From: Microvirga alba
GTDB taxonomy: Bacteria > Pseudomonadota > Alphaproteobacteria > Rhizobiales > Beijerinckiaceae
NCBI RefSeq assembly: GCF_015694465.1
Contig: NZ_JADQDO010000002.1
Coordinates: 310,001 to 374,000, forward strand
Length of the DNA: 64,000 bases
Direction: 5' to 3'
Within the stretch, counting starts at the first letter, position 1. Every line of letters begins with the position of its first letter. The notes below the pieces were generated by a model. That model worked only from the letters and a program-made list of their open reading frames with translations. It ran no database searches and was not told where the DNA came from. Both the position numbers and the translations under genes were made by a program. Positions 9,975 through 20,404 of the stretch are shown here, one piece after another.

Positions 9975-12506
9975 TCACGCCTGCTCCGCCCCAAGCGCGA
10001 AACGCTTCAAGGCCTCCGCGGCGATGAGATAGCCCACGACCAGCAGAAGGATGATCGCCAGGATCGGCCAGAGCACCGCGCCGAATCCCAGCTTCAGCCC
10101 GATCGGCGTGAGAGCGATGAGGTTGGCGACGGCGAGCGCCGTCAGCGAGATGATGACAAGCACGCGGTTCGGTCGGCTCTTCCAGACCGGCAAGGCCGTT
10201 CGGATGAGGAAGACGACGAGAATCTGCGTCGCCATGGATTCCACGAACCAGGCTGTCCGGAACTCCGCGGCCGCCGCGCCGAAGCCGAGAATGAGGACGA
10301 TGAATGTCGCGATGTCGAAGATGGATGAGAGCGGTCCCATGATCAGCGAAAATCGCAGCACGCTGTTCATGTCCCAGTTGTGAGGCCGGGCGACCTTCTG
10401 CTCGTCGACATTGTCGAACGGAATGCCGGTCTCGCTCATGTCGTAGATCAGGTTGTTCAACAGAACCTGGATCGGCGTGAGCGGAAGGAAGGGCAGGAAC
10501 ATCGAGGCGATCGCCATGGAGAGCATGTTGCCAAAATTCGATGAGGTGCCCATGCGAACGTATTTCATGATGTTGGCGTAAGTGTAGCGCCCCTCCGCGA
10601 CGCCATCCGCGACCACGCCGAGATCGTGCTCCAGCAGGATCAGGTCGGCGGCGGCCCGGGCGACGTCGGAGGCTCCATCCACCGACAACCCGGCATCGGC
10701 GGCCTTGATGGCGGGGGCATCGTTGATCCCGTCACCGATGAATCCGACCGTATGCCCGCGCAGCTGCAACGCGCGCACGATGCGGGTCTTCTGGTCGGGC
10801 GCGACCCGCGCGAAGAGATCCGTCTCCTCGACGCGCAAGGCGAGCGCCGTATCGGTAAGCTCGGAAATTTCCGCGCCGGTCAGCAGGCCCTTGGCCGGGA
10901 TGCCAAGCGTCTCGACGATATGGTGCAGGACCGGCGCGGCATCACCCGAGACGATCTTGACCCTGACGCCGACCTCCTCCAACCGCGCGATGGCCGAGGC
11001 CGCCGATGGCTTTGGCGGATCGACGAAGACGCAGTAGCCTGCGAAGACGAGATTGGCCTCGTCCTCCACGCCTGGCCGTAGGCGCTCGGGCGGCATCTCG
11101 CGCCAGGCGATGCCGAGGGAGCGCAAGCCCTGCCCGGCCTTGTCGTCATAAAGACGCGTCAGGCTCGCCCGTTTCGCGTCATCGAGGGCCACGGGCGCGC
11201 CTGTCCCGAGGTCGACTTGCGTGGACAGCGCCAGAACCTCTTCCGGCGCGCCCTTCACGATGAGAAGCGGTCGCCCGTCCTTCTCCGCCAGCACGGACAC
11301 ACGCCGACGCTCGAAGTCGAACGGGACGTCGGCGATCCGCTTCCACGACGTGAGCGGCATGTCATCGCCATGGGCGATGATGGCGTCGTCGAGGGCGCTT
11401 CTGACGCCGCTCTCGAAGCGAGAGTTCACGGTCGCGAGTTCGAGCACCCGTTCGGAATCGACGCCGTCGCAGCCGGGATGCCCGACCAGCGCGATGCGGG
11501 CTTCGGTCAGCGTGCCGGTCTTGTCGGTGCAGAGAATGTCCATCGCGCCGAGGTCGTGGATGGCGGCGAGCCGTTTCACCACCACCTTGCGTGCGGCCAT
11601 GCGCACCGCTCCGCGCGACAGGGTCACGGTCATGATCATGGGCAGGAGTTCCGGCGTGAGCCCGACGGCGAGCGCGACGGCGAAGAGGAAGGATTCGAGG
11701 ACCGGGCGATGAAGCGCGAGGTTCGCCAAAAGGACGAGCAGCACGAGAAACGCCGTCATGCGCAGGATCAGCACCCCGAGCGCGTGCAGCCCCCTCTCGA
11801 AGGCCGTCGGCGGCTCCGCGGATCGCAGCGCCGCCGCGATGCCGCCGAAGCGCGTCCGCGCTCCGGTTGCGACCACGAGCATGGTCGCGTCTCCGCTCAC
11901 CAAAGCGGTGCCCCCGAACAGCGCGTTGAAGGCGTCGGCCGTCGCCTCGGCATCGCAGGGTCCCGGCCGCTTCTCGACAGGGAACGCTTCGCCGGTCAGA
12001 AGCGCCTCGTTGGTGTGCGCGGCCCGGCTGTCGAGCACGATGCCGTCCGCCGGCACGAGATCGCCCGCACGCAGCTCGACCACATCCCCCGGCACGATAT
12101 CCTCGACCGCGAGGCCGATGGTTTTTCCATCGCGACGGACCTGCGAACGGACGGCGACCGAACGCTTGAGGGCTTCGGCGGTGACCTCGGCACGGTGCTC
12201 CTGGATTACGTCAAGCGCGATGGACAGGCTGAGAATGGTCAGGATGATGACGAAGCTCGCCCAGTCGCCCGTGGCCCCCGAAATCAGCGCCGCGACGATC
12301 AGAATGGCGATTAGCGGCTCGATCAGGCGGCGGCCGATCTTGGCCAGGAGCCTGAGGCGGACAGGCTCGACCGCCACGTTCGACCCTGTCTCGGCCAGCC
12401 GCCGGGCGGCCTCCGCGCTCGACAACCCCTGCGCGCTGCATCGGAGAGCCGCAAAGCTCGCCTCGGTGGAGCGGCGCCAAAAAGGGTCGGAAGCGTTCGG
12501 CTGCAT
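9975..12506 (-). CDS. mgtA: Magnesium-translocating P-type ATPase (MgtA/MgtB type)
   Basis: An 843-residue P-type ATPase of the P3B/Mg2+ type. In order: cation-ATPase N-terminal region, two TM helices (IEPLIAILIVAALISG), actuator loop with LLTGEAFPVEK, TM helices with GLTPELLPMIM, phosphorylation site LCTDKTGTLT (aspartate phosphorylated in the cycle), nucleotide-binding KGAPEEVL, hinge GDGINDAPA, and a C-terminal TM bundle with NMLSMAIASMFLPFLPLTP. These last motifs distinguish MgtA from Ca2+ pumps. It imports Mg2+ across the inner membrane. The 97-base upstream gap shows no recognisable magnesium riboswitch. No MgtC or regulator is adjacent. Confidence 0.93.
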   Translation of the reverse strand: MQPNASDPFWRRSTEASFAALRCSAQGLSSAEAARRLAETGSNVAVEPVRLRLLAKIGRRLIEPLIAILIVAALISGATGDWASFVIILTILSLSIALDVIQEHRAEVTAEALKRSVAVRSQVRRDGKTIGLAVEDIVPGDVVELRAGDLVPADGIVLDSRAAHTNEALLTGEAFPVEKRPGPCDAEATADAFNALFGGTALVSGDATMLVVATGARTRFGGIAAALRSAEPPTAFERGLHALGVLILRMTAFLVLLVLLANLALHRPVLESFLFAVALAVGLTPELLPMIMTVTLSRGAVRMAARKVVVKRLAAIHDLGAMDILCTDKTGTLTEARIALVGHPGCDGVDSERVLELATVNSRFESGVRSALDDAIIAHGDDMPLTSWKRIADVPFDFERRRVSVLAEKDGRPLLIVKGAPEEVLALSTQVDLGTGAPVALDDAKRASLTRLYDDKAGQGLRSLGIAWREMPPERLRPGVEDEANLVFAGYCVFVDPPKPSAASAIARLEEVGVRVKIVSGDAAPVLHHIVETLGIPAKGLLTGAEISELTDTALALRVEETDLFARVAPDQKTRIVRALQLRGHTVGFIGDGINDAPAIKAADAGLSVDGASDVARAAADLILLEHDLGVVADGVAEGRYTYANIMKYVRMGTSSNFGNMLSMAIASMFLPFLPLTPIQVLLNNLIYDMSETGIPFDNVDEQKVARPHNWDMNSVLRFSLIMGPLSSIFDIATFIVLILGFGAAAAEFRTAWFVESMATQILVVFLIRTALPVWKSRPNRVLVIISLTALAVANLIALTPIGLKLGFGAVLWPILAIILLLVVGYLIAAEALKRFALGAEQA

Positions 12507-12603
12507 GGGCGCACCTTCATGGAAGGAGCCCCTTCATCGCCCGCCAATCGCAGCCGCGCTTTGATCTAGCGCAGAATGCGCTGCGCCTTTTCAAGCTCAC
12601 CCG

Positions 12604-13896
12604 TCAGCGGGTCAGTTCCTTCTCCACACTCGCGGAGATGTCGAGCAGCCGCTGATCGTGACCATGGCGCGCCACGAGCATGAACCCGACCGGGAGCGCA
12701 CAAGCAGGGATCGGCAGCGAAATGGCGGTCAGATCGAACTGGTTGGCGAACATGGGGTTGCGCAAGATCAGCCAATCCGTCCTGTCGTAGAGTTCCTCAT
12801 CCGCCATCAACGGCGCGGTCAGCGGCGCGGAGATCGCGGTTGCCGGCAACGCGAGAACGTCGATGGGCGCGAGCCGCTCGTCCATGGCGGTAACGAGCGC
12901 CTTTCGCCGACGCAACGCCCGAATATAGACCGGCGACGGCACCCTCCCCGCACGCGCGATCGAACCGCGCACGAGTGGATCGATCATGTGGGCTTTCGCC
13001 TCGATCCAATCCGCGTGAATCTCGGACGCTTCGATGGAGGCAATCGAGGCCCGCGCGGTCGCATCCGCCATGGCCTGGAGGAGATCGTCGATAGGAAGCG
13101 CGATGATCTGCGCGCCGGCCTGCGACAGACGCCGCAGGCTCGCCTCGAAGGCTTCTGCGACCATCGGCTCGGTCTCGGTGAACAGACGCCCATGCGGAAC
13201 CCCGATGCGCAGACCGGCGAGAGGATAGGGGGTCAGGGTTCGCGCCTCGTCGCCTGCCATGATCGCATCGGCCCAGGCGCAATCCTGCACGGTCGCGGCG
13301 AGCGGACCGATGGAATCGAGGGTGTAGGAAAGGGGGAAGACTCCGTCCAACGGCACACGATGCGCGGTCGGTTTGAACCCGACGACACCGTTGAACGCCG
13401 CCGGGATACGCACGGAACCACCCGTGTCGCTACCAATTGCAATCTCGCTCGTGCCCTCAGCGACCGACACGCCAGCCCCGGAGGACGACCCACCCGGAAC
13501 GCGGGCGGGATCTGCCGCATTGCCGGGCGTGCCGTAATGCGGATTGAGGCCGATTCCGGAAAAGGCGAACTCGACCATGTTCGTCTTGCCGAGGATCACC
13601 GCGCCCGCCTGACGCAAGCGGCGAACGATCGTTGCGTCCCGCGACGCGGGCGGCGCGTCGCGCAACACGATCGACCCTGCCGTGGTGGCCTCTCCGGCCA
13701 CGTCGAACAGATCCTTGATCGAGACGATGCTTCCGTCGAGAGGTCCGAGACTGACGCCATCGCGCCTGCGTGCATCGGCGGCATCCGCGGCCGACCGCGC
13801 GGCATCGGCATAAAGGCGCACGAAAACGCATTCGTCGGCGGCGCGCGCGGTCAATCGCGCGAGAATGTCTTCAAGCTTGTCGCGAACCGGGGCCAT
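12604..13896 (-). CDS. Amidase-signature family hydrolase
   Basis: A 430-residue amidase-signature enzyme. The Ser-cisSer-Lys triad is visible: lysine in SIKDLFD, cis-serine region in PGGSSSGAG, and nucleophile serine in GSDTGGSVR. FKPTAHRVP and LDSIGPLA are typical. Family members hydrolyse a wide range of amides, including the GatA subunit, indoleacetamide hydrolase and AtzE. No gatB or gatC is nearby, so this is a catabolic-type amidase of unknown substrate. ATG 13896 (MAPVRDKL) is preferred; the longer frame starting at 13953 adds 19 non-conserved residues. It diverges from the HugZ-like gene. Confidence 0.9.
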   Translation of the reverse strand: MAPVRDKLEDILARLTARAADECVFVRLYADAARSAADAADARRRDGVSLGPLDGSIVSIKDLFDVAGEATTAGSIVLRDAPPASRDATIVRRLRQAGAVILGKTNMVEFAFSGIGLNPHYGTPGNAADPARVPGGSSSGAGVSVAEGTSEIAIGSDTGGSVRIPAAFNGVVGFKPTAHRVPLDGVFPLSYTLDSIGPLAATVQDCAWADAIMAGDEARTLTPYPLAGLRIGVPHGRLFTETEPMVAEAFEASLRRLSQAGAQIIALPIDDLLQAMADATARASIASIEASEIHADWIEAKAHMIDPLVRGSIARAGRVPSPVYIRALRRRKALVTAMDERLAPIDVLALPATAISAPLTAPLMADEELYDRTDWLILRNPMFANQFDLTAISLPIPACALPVGFMLVARHGHDQRLLDISASVEKELTR

Positions 13897-14096
13897 GATG
13901 ATTCCGCAATCGAGGCGGGCGACAACCCGCGCTTCATCGCAGCAGGTTAGCACCTGACGGGCACGGTGCTGTCAAGCCTTCGGGCCGCGGCTGGAAAAGC
14001 GGCCGGCTTGCACGCTTCGCGCACCTGCGTGACGAATTGGCCCGCAAGGCGTTAGAAAAGAGCGACTCTGATCTCGCAACAGGTGGATGAGACGAT

Positions 14097-14858
14097 ATGC
14101 GGAAAGACCCGATCCTGCCGGTCGACGACGAGGCCCGCCTGCTTGCCAAGCAGTTGATGCGGACCGCGCGATCCGGCGCGCTTGCGACCAACGATGGCGA
14201 GAGCGGGTTTCCTTTCGCCAGTCTCGTGGCCGTCGGGAGCGACCTCGACGGGTCGCCCATCATTCTCACGTCGCAGCTCTCCACCCATACCAGGCTGCTG
14301 GAGGCGGATGAGCGCTGCTCCCTGTTGCTCTCGGACATCGGCAAGGGCGATCCACTGGCCCATCCCCGTCTGACGCTGCTTGCCGATGCAACGCGTCTCG
14401 AGCCCGGATCGCGGGAGGCCCAGGGCGTCCGGCGGCGGTATCTGACGCAGCATCCGAAAGCGGCCCTCTACGTGGACTTTCCCGACTTCGCGTTCTGGCG
14501 GCTCAACGTGACGTCCGCGAGCCTCAATGGAGGGTTCGGCCGGTCCTATCGCATGACCAAAGCCGATATCTTGACGGACATGACCGGCTTTGACGGCTTC
14601 TCGGATATGGAAGCGGAAGCCGTCGAGCACATGAATACGGATCACAGGGAAGCTGTCGCCCTCTACGCCACCAAGCTATGCGGCGCGCCTGCCGGCGCTT
14701 GGAAGCTGATCGGCATCGATCCGGAGGGCGTGCAGCTTGGCTTAGGCGACAAGATCCTGCGCCTCGTCTTTCCGCATCGTCTGACGAGCCCGGCGGATCT
14801 GCGGCCGGTGCTCGTCCATCTGGCGCGGGAAGCCCGGGGCCATGAGGCGCTGGGCTAA
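14097..14858 (+). CDS. HugZ-family pyridoxamine-phosphate-oxidase-fold protein
   Basis: A 253-residue protein. The N-terminal split-barrel (about 10-150) shows ARSGALATND, PIILTSQLSTHTRLLEADERCSLL and the PRLTLLADA strand. The C-terminal DUF2470-like domain (about 165-250) contains EAEAVEHMNTDHREAVALYA, with the histidine-aspartate cluster of heme-utilisation proteins such as HugZ. Family members bind heme or flavin, and some degrade heme. The ATG at 14097 has a GGATGAGACG purine stretch upstream. It is a single gene converging on the M32 carboxypeptidase, nine bases apart. Heme cleavage is only a possibility. Confidence 0.85.
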   Translation: MRKDPILPVDDEARLLAKQLMRTARSGALATNDGESGFPFASLVAVGSDLDGSPIILTSQLSTHTRLLEADERCSLLLSDIGKGDPLAHPRLTLLADATRLEPGSREAQGVRRRYLTQHPKAALYVDFPDFAFWRLNVTSASLNGGFGRSYRMTKADILTDMTGFDGFSDMEAEAVEHMNTDHREAVALYATKLCGAPAGAWKLIGIDPEGVQLGLGDKILRLVFPHRLTSPADLRPVLVHLAREARGHEALG

Positions 14859-14867
14859 AGCCCGGTC

Positions 14868-16388
14868 TCAGGCCGCGTACTTGGCGCTGAGGTAGGCAAG
14901 GTAGGGCGCGGGATCGAGGCCACGTCCGGTTTCCCGCACCAACAGCTCGTCGCGGTTGAAGCGACGGCCATGGCACCAGATCTTGGTGCGCAGCGCCTCG
15001 GCGAGACCCGTATAGTCACCGGCCTCGATGGCCGCATCGAGCGCGCGATCCTGACGCAGCGTTTCCATCATCTGCGCCGCCATGACGTTGCCGACCGTAT
15101 AGGTCGGGAACGAGCCGATATAGCCCGTCGACCAATGCACATCCTGCAAGACGCCGCGTGAATCGTTGGGCACATCGAGATCGAGGTCGCGCTTGATGGC
15201 CGCGTTCCAGGCTGAAGGCAGATCCGCGACAGCGAGCGAGCCGTCCATGAGCGCGCATTCGATGTCGACGCGCAGCATGATGTGGAAATCATAGGTCAGC
15301 TCATCCGCTTCGACGCGAATGAAACCGGGCTCGACGCGGGTAACGGCGCGATAAAACTCTTCCGCGCTCACATCGCCGAGTTCGGTCGGGAACTGCTTCT
15401 GCAGTTCGGGGAAGTGCAGCTGCCAGAACATCGGGCTGCGCACCACGTGGTTTTCCCACAGGCGCGACTGGGATTCGTGCGCCCCGAAGCTCGTGCCGCC
15501 GACCGCGTAGAGCCCGACCAGATCGGTGGCGAGCGTCGTGCGCGTATAGGCCGGATCAACGCCCTGCTCATAGAGCGCGTGGCCGGTCTCATGCGCCGTT
15601 CCGAAGATGGAGGCAGGCAGATAGTTGCGGGTGTAGCGGGTGGTGATGCGCACGTCGTTACGCGTGAACGACACCTCGAACGGGTGCACGGTGGTGTCGA
15701 GGCGACCGCGCTTGAAATCGTAACCGAGCTTTTCCGCCACGGTCAGGCCAAAGGCGCGCTGCCCTTCCTCCGAAAAATCCCGGAACAGGAAGTCGGACCG
15801 GGGCGCGGGGCGGGAGCGAGCTGCGGCGAGGATCGGCAGAAGACCTGCCCGCAGCGTTGCGAACAGCCCTTTCAGGCTCGCCGCCGTCTCGCCCGGCTCG
15901 TAGATCGAGACCATGGCGTCATAGGGATGCTCGGTCCAGCCGATGCAATCCGCGTAGGCCCGCGCCAACTCGACCGTCTTTTTCAGATGCGGCGAAAAGA
16001 TCGAAAAATCGCTCTTCGACCGGCCTTCGATCCACGCGGCTTGCGCCACCGTGCGAAGGGAAGCGCGTTCCTGAATGAGGGACGCCGGCACGCGCCGGTG
16101 ATGCTCCACCGCATGACGGGTCTGGGAGACGAGGCGGCGCTCGGCCTCGTTCTCCGGCAAGGATTCGACCGCTCGCTCGGCCGCCTCGAGCGCCTTTTCG
16201 GTTTCCGGCGCAAGCAGAAGGTCGCGCGCGACGCGGGTCAAGGTCGCGATCTGGTTTCCGCGCGTCTCGGCCCCTCCGGCGGGCATCATGGTGCGGGAAT
16301 CCCAGGTCAGGAGCGACGTGGCGTTGAGCACGTCATTAACGGCGGCGATGCGCTCCTTGAGCGCCGCGAGAGAGGCTTCCTGGTTCAT
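14868..16388 (-). CDS. M32-family metallocarboxypeptidase
   Basis: A 506-residue thermostable-carboxypeptidase-1 type enzyme that removes C-terminal residues from peptides. The zinc site TAHETGHALYEQG (HEXXH) and the family elements SFTRNDVRITTRY, GVHWSTG-like DVHWSTGYIGSFPTYT and GLYAVGGTSFGAHESQSRLWENHV are visible. The ATG at 16388 (MNQEASLAAL) gives the family length; the open frame continues upstream into dppF but without similarity. It starts 17 bases after the stop of the transporter ATPase gene on the same strand, so it is probably the last gene of the peptide-uptake operon and would process imported peptides. Confidence 0.94.
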   Translation of the reverse strand: MNQEASLAALKERIAAVNDVLNATSLLTWDSRTMMPAGGAETRGNQIATLTRVARDLLLAPETEKALEAAERAVESLPENEAERRLVSQTRHAVEHHRRVPASLIQERASLRTVAQAAWIEGRSKSDFSIFSPHLKKTVELARAYADCIGWTEHPYDAMVSIYEPGETAASLKGLFATLRAGLLPILAAARSRPAPRSDFLFRDFSEEGQRAFGLTVAEKLGYDFKRGRLDTTVHPFEVSFTRNDVRITTRYTRNYLPASIFGTAHETGHALYEQGVDPAYTRTTLATDLVGLYAVGGTSFGAHESQSRLWENHVVRSPMFWQLHFPELQKQFPTELGDVSAEEFYRAVTRVEPGFIRVEADELTYDFHIMLRVDIECALMDGSLAVADLPSAWNAAIKRDLDLDVPNDSRGVLQDVHWSTGYIGSFPTYTVGNVMAAQMMETLRQDRALDAAIEAGDYTGLAEALRTKIWCHGRRFNRDELLVRETGRGLDPAPYLAYLSAKYAA

Positions 16389-16405
16389 GATCGTATCTCT
16401 TCTGG

Positions 16406-18377
<1,972 letters not shown>

Positions 18378-18381
<4 letters not shown>

Positions 18382-19271
18382 CGGCTGCGCCTCGGGTTCA
18401 GGACGTGGCGAACCTGATCGCCGACGAGGTTGATGGCAACCACCGTCAACATCAGCGCGATGCCGGGATAGATCGAGATCCAGTAGCGGCCCGAGAGCAG
18501 AAACTGGAATCCATTGGAGATGAGCGAGCCCAGCGAAGGCTTGGTCAGCGGCAATCCGAGGCCGAGGAACGACAACGTCGCTTCAAGCGCAATGGAATTG
18601 GCCACCTGCACCGTCGCGACCACAAGCAACGGCGGCAACGCATTCGGAAGCAAATGCCGGAACAGCACCCGGCGCGCGGGCAAGGGCGTCGAGAGCGCGG
18701 CCTCGATGTAGTCCTTGCCCCGCTCGGCGCTCGCCGCGCCATGGGTCGTGCGCGCGAAATAGGCGTATTGCGCGGCAACCAGCGCAGCGACGAGCTGCGG
18801 CAATCCTTGACCGAGCATCGCCACCAGCACCAGCGCCAGCAAAATCGCGGGCAGCGAGAGCTGCAAATCGATGACGCGCATGATCAGCGCCTCGGTGCGG
18901 CCGCCGTAATAGGCCGCGATCAGCCCCACCGTCGCGCCGAGCACGAGGGCGAAGGTTCCCGCGAGCATGCCGATGATGAGGCTCGTCCGCAGGCCATAGA
19001 GAATGGCGGAAAACAGGTCGCGCCCGGCGGCATCGGTACCGAGCCAATGGACGTAGCCCCCGGATCCGATCTCACCCGGCGGCAAACGGGCGTCGAAGAG
19101 ATCCAAAGTCTTCTGATTGTACGGGTCCTGCGGCGCTACCAGCGGCGCGAAGATCGCCATCAAAATGACGGAGACGATGACAATAAGGGCTGCGACCGCC
19201 ACCGGGTTCTGGCGGAAATCCGTCCAGAAATTGGCGAGCCGGCCCCAGCGGGTTTCAACAGGGGCGCTCAT
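18378..19271 (-). CDS. Peptide ABC transporter permease (DppC type)
   Basis: A 297-residue inner-membrane permease. An N-terminal TM (VAVAALIVIVSVILMAIFAPL) is followed by the OppC-type segment WLGTDAAGRDLFS, then the BPD_transp_1 fold with about five TM helices. The EAA-like loop is EAALSTPLPARRVLFRHLLPNAL, which contacts the ATPases. It overlaps both neighbours by four bases (ATGA). It pairs with the DppB-type permease upstream. Confidence 0.94.
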
Positions 19272-20248
19272 GACGCGGCCTTCACGCGAATGCGCGGATC
19301 GAGCTGGCCATAAACCAGGTCGACCACGAGGTTGATGAGAACGAACAGAAACACGACGAGAATGAGGTAAGCGACCATCACGGGCCGGTCGAGCACAGTG
19401 ATGGAATCGATGATGAGTTTGCCCATGCCGGGCCAGTTGAACACGGTCTCGGTCACGACCGCGAAAGCCAGGGTCGAGCCGAGTTCGAGACCGAACACGG
19501 TGACGATGGGAATCGAGATGTTCTTCAGCACATGCAGTCCGACAACTTTGCCCTCCGACAATCCTTGCGCGCGGGCGAAGCGCACGTAATCGGAACTCAT
19601 GACCTCAATCGTGCCAGCGCGGGTGAGACGGATCAGGAGCCCGAGCTTGAACAGAGCGAGGTTGAAAGCTGGCAGGATGATGTAGCTCCAGCCTTCGAGC
19701 GAGCCGATGGACAGTTTCAGGCCGAACACATTCGACACCGGCCCGCGTCCGCCGGAAGGCAGCCAGCCGAGTTCGACGGCGAATGTCATGATGAGGAGAA
19801 GCCCGACCCAGAAGGTCGGCACGCTGAAACCGAGAACCGAGAAGGTCATGATGGCCTTCGCAGACCATGAATCCGGCTTGTACCCCGCCCACAACCCGAG
19901 CGGGATGCCAAGGCAGGTTGCGATCATCATTGCGGTCAGCGCCAGTTCCAGCGTCGCGGGAAAGCGCGACCAGATCAGGCCGATCACGGGCAGGCGATAG
20001 ATGAAGGATTCACCAAAATCCCCGTGCAGCATGTTGTTCATGAACACGAAGTATTGCTCGATCAGCGGTCGATCGAGGCCATAGCGGTGAATCAGGGCCT
20101 CACGCAGCGCCTGGTCGGAAGCAGGGTCGATCATCACGTCGATCGGGTTCCCGATGGCGTAAACGCCGAGGAACACGAGGACCGACATCGCGACGATGAC
20201 CATAAGCGCCTGCAAGACGCGCTGGATAAGAAAACCGATCATGCTCAC
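19268..20248 (-). CDS. Peptide ABC transporter permease (DppB type)
   Basis: A 326-residue permease. The N-terminal TM (FLIQRVLQALMVIVAMSVLVF) precedes the DppB signature RYGLDRPLIEQYFVFM and a six-helix core. The EAA loop around DYVRFARAQGLSEGKVVGLHVLKN contacts the ATPase. The start is GTG 20248 or, two codons later, ATG 20242; I cannot decide between them. It follows the solute-binding protein gene after a 156-base gap that holds a strong hairpin, a common arrangement that lowers permease expression relative to the binding protein. Confidence 0.94.
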   Translation of the reverse strand: MSMIGFLIQRVLQALMVIVAMSVLVFLGVYAIGNPIDVMIDPASDQALREALIHRYGLDRPLIEQYFVFMNNMLHGDFGESFIYRLPVIGLIWSRFPATLELALTAMMIATCLGIPLGLWAGYKPDSWSAKAIMTFSVLGFSVPTFWVGLLLIMTFAVELGWLPSGGRGPVSNVFGLKLSIGSLEGWSYIILPAFNLALFKLGLLIRLTRAGTIEVMSSDYVRFARAQGLSEGKVVGLHVLKNISIPIVTVFGLELGSTLAFAVVTETVFNWPGMGKLIIDSITVLDRPVMVAYLILVVFLFVLINLVVDLVYGQLDPRIRVKAAS

Positions 20249-20361
20249 TCATGCATGGGGTTGAAAAAACATTTCCAGGCGGAGCGCAACGTGGCTGCCG
20301 TCTGGAAGGGGTTCAAGAAACGAGCCGGAGCGGGATCGTGGTGAAACCGCTCCGGAAGGAG

Positions 20362-20395
20362 GCCGACCGGGATAGTCCCGGCCGGCATCTTTTTT
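20362..20395. terminator. Strong hairpin between binding-protein and permease genes
   Basis: An 11-bp stem with one mismatch: GCCGACCGGGA (20362-20372), loop TAG, TCCCGGCCGGC (20376-20386). On the plus strand it is followed by TCTTTTTTG, so it looks like a plus-direction terminator. The flanking genes read on the minus strand, where the A/T run precedes the stem. In the minus transcript it would therefore act as a stabilising or attenuating hairpin just after the binding-protein stop. Confidence 0.7.
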
Positions 20396-20404
20396 GTCGA
20401 ACGA

